Assembly: GCA_026386995.1 (NCBI GenBank)
Contig: JAPLMO010000348.1
Span: forward strand, 1-7,093
Direction: 5' to 3'
From: Planctomycetota bacterium
GTDB lineage: Bacteria; Planctomycetota; Phycisphaerae; FEN-1346
Length of the DNA: 7,093 nucleotides
The notes beneath the pieces were generated by a model. That model did not search any database and was not told where the DNA came from. It saw only the letters and a program-made list of their open reading frames with translations. The stretch's first letter is position 1. Each line of letters begins with the position of its first letter. Position numbers and translations under genes: made by a program. This document shows positions 1 to 5,100 of the stretch, piece after piece.

Positions 1-712
1 AGTACTTCTGCACGAGCGCCTTGGCGGCGGGCACGTCGATGTCGCCGGCGATGACGAGGGCCGCGTTGTTGGGCACGTAGTAGCGGTTGAAGAAGTCCTG
101 CAACTCGGTGGCCTGGGCGGCCCGCAGGTTGTCCATGTTGCCGATGGGCGTCCAGCGGTACGAACTCTTCTGGAACGCCGCCTTCATGAAGTCTTCCCAC
201 ACGTTGCCGTAGGGGCGGTTCTGCTTCATGCGCCATTCTTCGGTGACGACCTTGCGCTCGGTCTGGTAGATCTCGTCGGAGACCTTGAAACTGGCCATGC
301 GGTCGGCCTCCAGGTACAGGGCCAGTTCCAACTGGTTGGACGGGATCGTGTTGACGTAGACCGTCTGGTCGAAACTGGTGAAGGCGTTCGACATACCGCC
401 CACCATGCCGACGAGTTTCATGTGCTCTTCGGGTTTGACGTGGGCCGAGCCTCGGAACATCATGTGCTCGAACATGTGGGCGAACCCCTGCCGGTCCGGC
501 CGCTCGTCGCGGCTGCCCACGTGGTAGAGCACGCGCACGTGCACCACGGGCGCCTGGTGCAGCGGTGCGTAAATCACCTGGAGACCGTTCTCGAGCGTCT
601 CCTGCGTGAACTCGATGGCCGCGGCCCGCGCCTCGCCGGCGGCGAGCGCCGCCACGAGCAACACCCCGATGATCGCAAGCGATTGACCGAACCGATACAG
701 GCGAGTCGTCAT
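1..712 (-). CDS. M16 family zinc peptidase (insulinase/pitrilysin-like), exported, C-terminal part off the window
   Basis: The first 237 residues are present and the 3' end lies beyond the left edge. A signal peptide is visible: basic start MTTRLYR, hydrophobic stretch about residues 11-25, likely cleavage after the Ala-rich stretch near residue 30. The inverted zinc motif HxxEH that defines M16 is at His79, Glu82, His83 (HMFEHMMFRG), and Glu158/Glu159 in VVTEEW lie at the expected spacing for the third zinc ligand. The flanking sequences NGLQVIYAP, FTSFDQTVY and RYYVPNNAALVIAGD are also typical of the family. M16 proteins are clamshell proteases that degrade peptides; in Gram-negative bacteria the exported ones act in the periplasm. 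ATG at 712 is chosen because a strong Shine-Dalgarno sits 6 nt upstream. The gene starts 12 bp after the flavoprotein stop, so it is probably in the same operon. The missing part means I cannot tell a one-unit from a two-unit M16 protein. Confidence 0.93.
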   Translation of the reverse strand, partial: MTTRLYRFGQSLAIIGVLLVAALAAGEARAAAIEFTQETLENGLQVIYAPLHQAPVVHVRVLYHVGSRDERPDRQGFAHMFEHMMFRGSAHVKPEEHMKLVGMVGGMSNAFTSFDQTVYVNTIPSNQLELALYLEADRMASFKVSDEIYQTERKVVTEEWRMKQNRPYGNVWEDFMKAAFQKSSYRWTPIGNMDNLRAAQATELQDFFNRYYVPNNAALVIAGDIDVPAAKALVQKY

Positions 713-718
713 GCAAAT

Positions 719-726
719 CCTCCTTT
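719..726 (-). promoter_or_regulatory. Shine-Dalgarno of the M16 peptidase gene, overlapping the upstream stop codon
   Basis: Read on the minus strand this is AAAGGAGG, a near-perfect anti-16S match, 6 nt before the ATG at 712. It overlaps the TAA stop (725-727) of the flavoprotein gene, an arrangement that allows ribosomes ending on the first gene to restart on the second. Confidence 0.8.
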
Positions 727-1375
727 ACGTAGTCCCGTGGTCTTGCCGGGCGGGTCCGAAAAGTTCAACCGTCTCGGGCTGCTGCGGCAGGGGCGCGTCG
801 CCAGCGAGCATCCGGCCCAGGCGAAAAGCCGCTTGCATCGCCTCTGGATGCGCGCGGACCCGGCCGCGCTCGTCCACCTGGTTGACGAAGAGGTTGGCGG
901 CATAGACGCAATCGAAGGCGTCGAGCCAGTATTTCATCGTCATGCGGACGCTCTCGAACATTTTCTTGCTCTTGGAGCCACCGACGGCGATGACCAGTGC
1001 CCGGCGGTCGGGCGGCCCCTCGGGCGCGACCGGCTGCTTCAGGAGGTACTTGCGCGACCAGAGGCACTGGCAGCGGTCGATCAGGAGTTTCGCCTGGGCG
1101 CACGGGCCCATGAAGAACACCGGCGTCGCGAACACGAGGCGATCGGCCGCGAGTATCTTCCTGAGGACCGCGTGATAATCGTCCTGGATGCGGCAGACGC
1201 CCGTGCGGGCGCACGCGTAGCATTCCGAGCACGGGGCGATCGAAAGGCCGCACAGCGACACGCGCTCCACCTGTGCGCCGGCGGCCTGGGCGCCGGCCAG
1301 CGCCTCGCCGAGGAGGATGTCGGTGTTGCCGCCCTCGCGGGGACTGGTCGAGACGCCGAGGACTTTCAGGGGCAT
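725..1375 (-). CDS. NAD(P)H-dependent FMN reductase / iron-sulfur flavoprotein
   Basis: 216 residues with a flavodoxin-like fold. The N-terminus MPLKVLGVSTSPREGGNTD is a first beta strand followed by the FMN phosphate-binding loop. A compact cysteine cluster C49-x2-C52-x2-C55-x5-C61 (CSECYACARTGVC) followed by DD matches the [4Fe-4S] site of archaeal and bacterial iron-sulfur flavoproteins. The segment TPVFFMGPCAQAKLLIDRC is the second flavin-contacting loop of the NADPH-dependent FMN reductase family (PF03358). Members move electrons from NAD(P)H or ferredoxin to small acceptors such as quinones, oxygen or peroxide; the substrate here is unknown. The open frame extends further to 1498, but that extension lies in repeat DNA. 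ATG at 1375 has GGAGAG a few bases upstream and starts the domain exactly, so I use it. It is cytoplasmic, with no signal peptide. It is followed at once by the exported M16 peptidase gene, an unexpected partner. Confidence 0.88.
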   Translation of the reverse strand: MPLKVLGVSTSPREGGNTDILLGEALAGAQAAGAQVERVSLCGLSIAPCSECYACARTGVCRIQDDYHAVLRKILAADRLVFATPVFFMGPCAQAKLLIDRCQCLWSRKYLLKQPVAPEGPPDRRALVIAVGGSKSKKMFESVRMTMKYWLDAFDCVYAANLFVNQVDERGRVRAHPEAMQAAFRLGRMLAGDAPLPQQPETVELFGPARQDHGTT

Positions 1376-1410
1376 GGCCTCTCCGCGTATGCCGGTCTCA
1401 ATATCATTGC

Positions 1411-1434
1411 GCGACGGGTCTCCTGACCCGCCGC
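1411..1434. repeat. Small inverted repeat in the leader of the flavoprotein gene
   Basis: CGGGT (1415-1419) pairs with ACCCG (1426-1430) around a 6-base loop, and the stem continues past one mismatch with GCG/CGC (1411-1413, 1432-1434). It lies 36 bp upstream of the flavoprotein ATG. On the minus strand, the hexamers CATAAT (1461-1466) and GATAAT (1451-1456) just upstream could serve as -10 boxes, but I see no convincing -35, so no promoter is called. If transcription starts there, this hairpin would be in the 5' leader. Confidence 0.35.
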
Positions 1435-1473
1435 GCCCTAGTGCCACCGAATTATCGCACATTATGGTATCGG

Positions 1474-1550
1474 GTGCCACGGTTGCGCCGTTCAGCAACC
1501 GTGCCGCCGTTCGACGCAGAGCACGGCTGCAAACAGCGCAGCCGTGGCAC
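1474..1550. repeat. Twin-hairpin palindromic repeat (REP/BIME-like)
   Basis: Two hairpins lie 44 bp apart. The first has arms CACGGTTGC (1478-1486) and GCAACCGTG (1495-1503); the second has arms CACGGCTGC (1522-1530) and GCAGCCGTG (1538-1546). Both 9-bp stems are perfect, and the two units differ by one base pair with the change compensated on the other arm. The outer ends GTGCCACGGTTGC (1474-1486) and GCAGCCGTGGCAC (1538-1550) also form a 13-bp inverted repeat with one mismatch, so the whole 77 bp can fold as one cruciform. A further GTGCCAC copy is at 1441-1447. It lies in the spacer between tpx and the flavoprotein gene. The compensatory difference favours a structured repeat over chance. 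No transposase is nearby. Confidence 0.7.
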
Positions 1551-1578
1551 TCGGTCTACCAACCGCCCCCCACGTTCG

Positions 1579-1602
1579 GCCCCCCGTGTATTCACGGGGG
1601 GC
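1579..1602 (-). terminator. Strong GC hairpin after tpx, possible terminator
   Basis: A perfect 10-bp stem (GCCCCCCGTG at 1579-1588 with CACGGGGGGC at 1593-1602) closes a 4-base loop, 26 bp beyond the tpx stop. No T-run follows it on either strand: the minus strand continues CGAACG and the plus strand TAAATATA. It may therefore act as an mRNA 3'-end stabiliser or factor-dependent stop, or be another dispersed repeat, and not a classical intrinsic terminator. Confidence 0.45.
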
Positions 1603-1627
1603 TAAATATATGGCACGCGAAAGCGAA

Positions 1628-2143
1628 TCAGACCGCCTTGCGGACGGCATCCAGGACGGCGGCGTAATCCGGCTCGGCGGCCACTTCCTTGACCACCTGG
1701 ATATACCTGATGACGCCTTGGCGGTCCACTACGAAAACCGCGCGGGCCAGCAGCCGCAGTTCCTTGATGAGTACGCCGTAGGCGTTGCCGAACGCCGCAT
1801 CGCGGTGGTCCGAGAGGGTCTTGAGGGCGGTAATGCCGGCGGCGCCGCACCACCGCTTCTGCGCAAACGGCAGGTCCATGCTGAGCGTGAGGATCTGCAC
1901 GTCCTTGCCCAGCCCGGCGGCCTCTTTGTTGAAGCGGCGGGTCTCGATGTCGCAGACCGGCGTGTCCAGCGACGGGACGGACGCGATCACGACAGTCTTG
2001 CCGCGAAAGGACGAGAGCGACACGGGCTTAAGGTCCGTGTCCACAGCAGTGAAGTCGGGGGTCTTGTCACCGACGCTGACTTCGCTGCCAATCAGGGTCA
2101 GCGGGTTACCCTTCATCGTTACAGCGCCTGGGCGCTCAGCCAT
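1628..2143 (-). CDS. tpx: Thiol peroxidase, atypical 2-Cys peroxiredoxin (Tpx)
   Basis: 171 residues, close to the usual Tpx length of about 165-170. Tpx reduces hydrogen peroxide and organic hydroperoxides using thioredoxin. The peroxidatic Cys64 sits in the SLDTPVCDIETRRF context, with the family Thr at position 61, and the resolving Cys99 is in LPFAQKRWCGAAG; this spacing is the Tpx signature. The segment LKTLSDHRDAAFGNAYGV, Arg134 in LLARAVFVVD and the end EPDYAAVLDAV are all typical. The frame stays open 26 codons upstream, but ATG at 2143 is preceded by AAGGAGAT at 2148-2155 and matches the family N-terminus MKGNPLTLIGSEVSVGDKTPDF. It appears to be a single-gene unit, with its own promoter candidate upstream and a strong hairpin downstream. 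The name is secure. Confidence 0.96.
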   Translation of the reverse strand: MAERPGAVTMKGNPLTLIGSEVSVGDKTPDFTAVDTDLKPVSLSSFRGKTVVIASVPSLDTPVCDIETRRFNKEAAGLGKDVQILTLSMDLPFAQKRWCGAAGITALKTLSDHRDAAFGNAYGVLIKELRLLARAVFVVDRQGVIRYIQVVKEVAAEPDYAAVLDAVRKAV

Positions 2144-2192
2144 GGCAATCTCCTTGCGAGAAGCGTTCCCGTTGCGGGATCGACCTCTCACA

Positions 2193-2221
2193 TTGTTACA
2201 CAAGGAGACCCGCCGCCGCAA
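2193..2221 (-). promoter_or_regulatory. Candidate promoter of tpx
   Basis: On the minus strand TTGCGG (2216-2221) and TAACAA (2193-2198) are separated by 17 bases, which fits a housekeeping-type promoter about 50 bp upstream of the tpx start. Both boxes are imperfect and GC-rich DNA gives false matches. I see no clear OxyR- or PerR-like operator. Confidence 0.4.
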
Positions 2222-2254
2222 GGCAGAGCGAGGATAGCCCGGCGTCAGTCACGA

Positions 2255-2492
2255 GGGTGGCATGGTCACGCTGTTGCGTGGTACGTGTTTAGCGCTGTCA
2301 TTCTGAGGCCCCGTTTACGGGGCCGAAGAATCTCGCCGTTCGGACGGCCGAGATTCTTCGCTCGCTATCGCTCGCTCAGAATGACAACTCTTGCCTGGCA
2401 CGCTAAACACATACGTTGCGTGACCATGCGTCTCGAACGGCGCGCGGCCCGTCACTGCAACATGGTCACACAACAGCGTGACCATGCCACCC
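2255..2492. mobile_element. MITE-like nested palindromic element, non-coding
   Basis: Perfect 22-bp inverted repeats occupy 2255-2276 and 2471-2492. Inside them are further nested pairs: GTGTTTAGCG (2285-2294) with CGCTAAACAC (2401-2410), TGTCATTCTGAG (2296-2307) with CTCAGAATGACA (2375-2386), and GAAGAATCTCG (2325-2335) with CGAGATTCTTC (2349-2359). GCATGGTCACGC (2260-2271) also pairs with 2418-2429, and CATGGTCAC (2461-2469) with GTGACCATG (2478-2486). The 238 bp can fold almost end to end into one long branched hairpin. No reading frame inside has coding character. Length, terminal inverted repeats and lack of a gene match a miniature inverted-repeat element that would need a transposase elsewhere. 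The several layers suggest repeats inserted into repeats. Flanking target duplication is uncertain. Confidence 0.65.
2296..2386. repeat. Inner palindrome of the TGTCATTCTGAG...CTCAGAATGACA type
   Basis: A 91-bp unit with perfect 12-bp ends (2296-2307, 2375-2386), an inner 11-bp stem (2325-2335, 2349-2359) capped by CCGT-TCGG-ACGG, and one arm enlarged by an 18-bp self-complementary block GGCCCCGTTTACGGGGCC (2307-2324). From memory, very similar AGATTCTTCGCT...TCAGAATGACA sequences recur in many unrelated bacterial genomes; I could not check this. The right arm contains a doubled CGCTCGCT. Confidence 0.65.
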
Positions 2493-2543
2493 GGCAGGGG
2501 ACAGAGCGCCCGAGATTGGGGAGTTACGATAGCCCGGCGGCCT

Positions 2544-2765
2544 TCACCGCGCGGCAAACGCCTCGCGGGCGGCGCGGCGGACTACGGGAACGTGGCGGGC
2601 ACTGACGCTGACGGTCTGGATGCCGAGTTCCAGCAGCATCGAGGTATAGGCCGGGTTGGCGGCTATCTCGCCGCAGATCGACAGGGGCCGGCCCGCTTCG
2701 GCGGCGGCGCGGGCAACGAACAAAACTTCCGGCCGAGCGCAGGGGCCTACGCCGATATTTCCTTT
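2544..2765 (-). pseudogene. C-terminal remnant of a PTS enzyme I-like (PEP-utilising) protein
   Basis: The open frame runs 73 codons between an in-frame TGA at 2766-2768 and the TGA stop at 2544-2546, with no plausible start. Residues encoded from about 2735 down to 2546 read like the last 60 residues of enzyme I: RPEVLFVARAAAEAGRPLS, then ICGEIAANPAYTSMLLELG, then VSVSARHVPVVRRAAREAF. In enzyme I the CGE motif carries the catalytic cysteine of the C-terminal TIM-barrel (PF02896), and the xVSxSxxxxPxVxxA ending is typical. Intact enzyme I has about 570 residues and starts the sugar phosphotransferase chain by taking phosphate from PEP. About 90% is absent: upstream DNA has no enzyme I character in any frame and leads into the lipoprotein gene of opposite strand. 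The related PEP synthase/PPDK C-terminus is an alternative, but the SVSARHVPVV ending favours enzyme I. The coding pattern is well preserved, so the truncation may be fairly recent. Confidence 0.75.
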
Positions 2766-2790
2766 TCATCCCCCGCACGTCCGCGATAAA
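2763..2790 (+). promoter_or_regulatory. Weak promoter candidate for the lipoprotein gene
   Basis: TTTTCA (2763-2768) and GATAAA (2785-2790) are separated by 16 bases; each matches four of six consensus positions. A 6-bp hairpin CGTCCG/CGGACG (2795-2811) follows in the predicted leader, ahead of AGGAGA at 2830-2835. Confidence 0.3.
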
Positions 2791-2841
2791 CTGGCGTCCG
2801 CAAATCGGACGGAAAACGAGGGCGCCCACAGGAGACAGGCC

Positions 2842-3450
2842 ATGCACAAGGGCATTCTGGCGACAACGGCCGCAACGGCGTTCATCCTGGGCGGGCTGGC
2901 CGCCGGAGGATGCGGCGAGGCGCAGCCCGCCAGCGAAATCTACACGAGCCCCCAGGAAGGGTTCTCGCTCACGTTCCCGTCCGACTGGAAGAAGTCGACG
3001 AGCGGCTACGGGATGAATCTGGAGATCCAGCCGCCAGGCCAGAACGACCCGAACGTCTTCCGCGACGACATCTTCGTCCGCGTCGAGGAGATGGGGAAGG
3101 CCATGCCCGTCGAAGACTGCATACGCGTCAAGATCGCCAAGGGCGTCAAGGTCATGCCCGATTACAAGGAGATCAGCAGGGAGCCCGTGCAGGTCGGCGG
3201 CCGCGACGCCCGCCGCCTCATCTACTCGTACAAAAACCCCAACTACGATGTGGAGGTGACCTCGATCACGTACTTCCTGACCAGCGGAACGCGCGGCTAC
3301 ACGGTGGCCGCCAACGCGGTCTCCGAGCGGTTTCCCCAACGCAAGGCCCAGTTCGAGGAGGTCCTCGGGACATTCCGACTCCTCGGCGCCACCGCCGCTC
3401 CGGCCACCGCGCCCACGGCCCCGTCGGCGGCGCCTGCGGCAACCAAGTAG
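2842..3450 (+). CDS. Probable lipoprotein with PsbP/DcrB-like domain
   Basis: 202 residues. A lipoprotein-type signal (MHKG then a hydrophobic stretch to Cys24) ends in LAAGGC; the lipobox is weak because Ala, not Leu, is at -3. Residues about 34-180 resemble the PsbP/DcrB fold (DUF1795 group): EGFSLTFPSDWKK near the start, then a central IFVRVEEMGKAM strand, VGGRDARRLIYSY, and the closing FEEVLGTFRLL. This group comprises small envelope proteins of mostly unknown task. The last about 20 residues are Ala/Pro/Thr-rich and probably disordered. ATG at 2842 is used because AGGAGA (2830-2835) precedes it and the signal begins there; the frame remains open upstream to 2656 over the enzyme I relic, but that part does not look coding. 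The gene is convergent with the metalloprotease gene. Export is likely; the function is unknown. Confidence 0.82.
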   Translation: MHKGILATTAATAFILGGLAAGGCGEAQPASEIYTSPQEGFSLTFPSDWKKSTSGYGMNLEIQPPGQNDPNVFRDDIFVRVEEMGKAMPVEDCIRVKIAKGVKVMPDYKEISREPVQVGGRDARRLIYSYKNPNYDVEVTSITYFLTSGTRGYTVAANAVSERFPQRKAQFEEVLGTFRLLGATAAPATAPTAPSAAPAATK

Positions 3451-3470
3451 GCGGCCGCCCGCGCAGCCTG

Positions 3471-3492
3471 AAAACAAAAAGGGCGGGCCTTT
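3471..3492 (-). terminator. Candidate intrinsic terminator of the metalloprotease gene
   Basis: On the minus strand AAAGG (3488-3492) pairs with CCTTT (3478-3482) around a 5-base loop, and transcription would continue into TTGTTTTC. The stem is short (5 bp) but the T-rich tail is the only one in this GC-rich convergent spacer. It lies about 85 bp past the metalloprotease stop. On the plus strand the same hairpin lacks a T tail. Confidence 0.35.
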
Positions 3493-3496
3493 AATC

Positions 3497-3514
3497 CTAC
3501 AGCGCCACTTTGCG
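3497..3514 (+). repeat. Left copy of an 18-bp inverted repeat flanking the metalloprotease gene
   Basis: CTACAGCGCCACTTTGCG here matches the reverse complement of 4908-4925 at 17 of 18 positions. It lies 63 bp outside the metalloprotease stop codon. Confidence 0.6.
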
Positions 3515-3577
3515 TCTTCAGCAGGGGCTGTCAGTGAACGAAGAAGCCCAGGACCCGACCCGTTATGACGGAACGGA

Positions 3578-4813
3578 CTACTCTACTTCCATCTTCAGGC
3601 GGGCCGTGGACATGTTGCCGCCGCGGTCAACGAGGGTAACCACCAAGTCGAACTCGCCCTTTTCCAGGGGCGGGACGATCAGGGCTTCGTTGAGGCGGAC
3701 CTGGCGGCCTTCCAGGTCGAATCCGCCGACGACCCAGTCGAGTTTCGGGGCAAAGAACTGGATCGCCGCCAGGCCCTTGTCGTCGGTAAGGTCGCCCTCC
3801 AGGAGAATGGTCGTCGCGCCGGTCCGGAGTTTCGTCGGGTGCGTGATCCGGGCGACCGGGGCCTCGTTGTCCGACAGGTCGACGTCCTGGGCGATGAACC
3901 GCGACCAGCGGAGCATCCGGGCGTTCTCCATCATAAACGCCGCCTTCGGACCAGGCATGCCGAGGTAGTTATTCCGCAGGTGGCGGAACCCGTTGCCCAT
4001 AATGTCGACGTCGTCAGCGCGGCGGTCGTGCGGCAGTCCAAAGGCGTGGCCGAGTTCGTGGGCAACCGCCCCGAAACCGTCCTCGATGAACTCGAAACGG
4101 GGCGAATCGGGCTTCATCCGGTGCAGGGCCGTCCGGCCGGCGATCGGCGTCTCATCGGCCAGATACTTCAACTGGCCGTCGATGCCGGTGGCGCAGAACT
4201 CGTCGCGCAGGACCCAGGCGGAGAACATCCCCACGCCGCCGTTGGACGAGAATCGCGCCCCCAAGGCCAGGCCGCCCGCCCACTCGAACTTCGTCGGACC
4301 GTCGCTGTAGGTCTCGGCGAAGATCACGTACATGCTCTCCGCCGCCTTGCCCAGCGCCGCCTCAACCTCGGGCAGGATCCGCGACCACTGCCGGTGCGCG
4401 TCGAAATTCGGCTCGCCGCTGTAGTCGGCGGCGGAATCTTTCCCGGAAACCAGGCGCACGAGGGGCCTGCCGTCCTTGAACTCGAAATCGAGGCCGACCG
4501 ACGCGTAGCCTTTCGACCTGAGGTCCCGCACATACAGATCGTTGACGAAGGCCATCAGAACGGCGATCTTGTCCGCGTAGTCTGCCGTCGGCCGGCGGTC
4601 CTTCGGGACGAAGTAGATCAGCCGCACCTTGCGTTGCCGCCCGAGGTCTTTCAGTGCATCGGGCTGTGCGACCGGCGTCAGGGCCTGCGGTTTTGCGGAG
4701 CCGGCGGATTCCTGTGCCGCCGCGCCCAAGACCGCAAACGCCGCCAGGGCCAGGCACACCATGACCCGGACCACCGCCGTGCTTCCGCCGCACTGTGCTC
4801 GCCTCGTCCGCAT
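3578..4813 (-). CDS. Exported metzincin-type zinc metalloprotease with C-terminal beta-sandwich domain
   Basis: 411 residues. A signal peptide covers about 1-33 (basic MRTRRAQ, hydrophobic core VMVCLALAAFAVLGAAA, likely cut before Gln34). The catalytic signature HELGHAFGLPHD gives zinc ligands His252, His256 and His262 and general base Glu253, the extended HExxHxxGxxH/D form of metzincins. A Met-turn candidate DIMGNG (Met272) follows 10 residues after His262. Residues 318-411, starting at APVARITHP, look like an Ig/fibronectin-type beta-sandwich with DDKGLAAIQFF and VTLVDRGGNMS. Residues about 60-230 contain a conserved-looking alpha/beta region I cannot assign. The frame extends 24 codons upstream, but ATG at 4813 starts the signal peptide and has GAGG at a suitable distance. 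It presumably hydrolyses proteins outside the cytoplasm; the substrate is unknown. It stands alone, with a convergent lipoprotein gene downstream and a divergent gene upstream. Confidence 0.88.
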   Translation of the reverse strand: MRTRRAQCGGSTAVVRVMVCLALAAFAVLGAAAQESAGSAKPQALTPVAQPDALKDLGRQRKVRLIYFVPKDRRPTADYADKIAVLMAFVNDLYVRDLRSKGYASVGLDFEFKDGRPLVRLVSGKDSAADYSGEPNFDAHRQWSRILPEVEAALGKAAESMYVIFAETYSDGPTKFEWAGGLALGARFSSNGGVGMFSAWVLRDEFCATGIDGQLKYLADETPIAGRTALHRMKPDSPRFEFIEDGFGAVAHELGHAFGLPHDRRADDVDIMGNGFRHLRNNYLGMPGPKAAFMMENARMLRWSRFIAQDVDLSDNEAPVARITHPTKLRTGATTILLEGDLTDDKGLAAIQFFAPKLDWVVGGFDLEGRQVRLNEALIVPPLEKGEFDLVVTLVDRGGNMSTARLKMEVE

Positions 4814-4907
4814 CGCTGCCTCGCTGAGGGCCTGACCCGGCTCGCGCCCCCAAAGTTTAGACGCCCCGGCGTAAACCTTCACCACAATTCCCGCCGCGCG
4901 AAATTTG

Positions 4908-4925
4908 CGCCAAGTGGCGCTGTAG
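4908..4925 (-). repeat. Right copy of the 18-bp inverted repeat flanking the metalloprotease gene
   Basis: Reverse complement CTACAGCGCCACTTGGCG, 17 of 18 identical to 3497-3514. This copy is itself part of a small palindrome GCGCCAAGTGGCGC (4907-4920), whereas the left copy is not because of the one mismatch. It lies 94 bp upstream of the metalloprotease start. Confidence 0.6.
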
Positions 4926-4932
4926 TGTTAGT

Positions 4933-4983
4933 CAGGCGATTGCCTGGCAGGGGCGAGGCATGTCGAAGACTCGCCGGGGCGAG
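4933..4983. repeat. Two short hairpins in the divergent intergenic region
   Basis: CAGGC-GATT-GCCTG (4933-4946) and CTCGCC-GG-GGCGAG (4970-4983) are perfect short palindromes upstream of the promoter of the 426-residue protein gene. No T-run follows, so neither looks like a terminator. They could be operator or repeat sequence; GC-rich DNA makes such short stems common. I see no other feature in this spacer besides the promoter and the 18-bp repeat. Confidence 0.35.
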
Positions 4984-5028
4984 CCACGCCCATACGGGTC
5001 CCATACCCAATTGCCGCCGGAAAACCCG

Positions 5029-5058
5029 TTGCCGGACAGCCCCTTCCGCTCGTATAAT
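5029..5058 (+). promoter_or_regulatory. Promoter of the 426-residue secreted protein gene
   Basis: TTGCCG (5029-5034) and a perfect TATAAT (5053-5058) are 18 bases apart. The predicted start near 5065 gives a leader of about 35 bases with GGAAGG/AGGTAGGA before the ATG at 5101. This is the best sigma-70-type promoter in the window. Confidence 0.65.
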
Positions 5059-5100
5059 CAGAGTGGGCCATTAGGTCTGGGGGGAAGGTAGGACCGCAAG

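Larger units (their letters stand above)
2233..2539. repeat. 12-bp direct repeats bracketing the palindromic element
   Basis: GATAGCCCGGCG occurs at 2233-2244 and again, identical and in the same orientation, at 2528-2539. Everything between is the repeat-rich stretch with the nested palindromes. The copies could be a target-site duplication or recombination junctions. They do not abut the 22-bp inverted repeats (gaps of 10 and 35 bp), so a simple transposon model does not fit cleanly. Confidence 0.5.

Noticed and set aside
422..1426. Plus-strand 334-codon open frame
   Set aside because: It is antisense to the M16 peptidase and the flavoprotein, both with clear family motifs; its translation is His/Arg/Glu-rich without domain sense.
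725..1498. Longer flavoprotein starting at 1498
   Set aside because: The extra 41 residues are encoded in hairpin repeat DNA and lack homology character; the ATG at 1375 has a ribosome binding site and starts the domain.
2233..2539. Possible CRISPR array in the repeat-rich stretch
   Set aside because: The repeats are inverted and nested, with no regularly spaced direct repeats of 25-40 bp.
1544..2605. Plus-strand 353-codon open frame
   Set aside because: It is antisense to tpx and then runs through the palindromic element; no coherent protein.
2524..3477. Minus-strand 317-codon open frame
   Set aside because: It is mostly antisense to the lipoprotein gene and in a different frame from the enzyme I remnant; Arg/Gly-rich low-complexity translation.
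3839..5074. Plus-strand 411-codon open frame
   Set aside because: It is antisense to the metalloprotease with its HELGH motif, and it crosses into the intergenic repeat without any domain signal.
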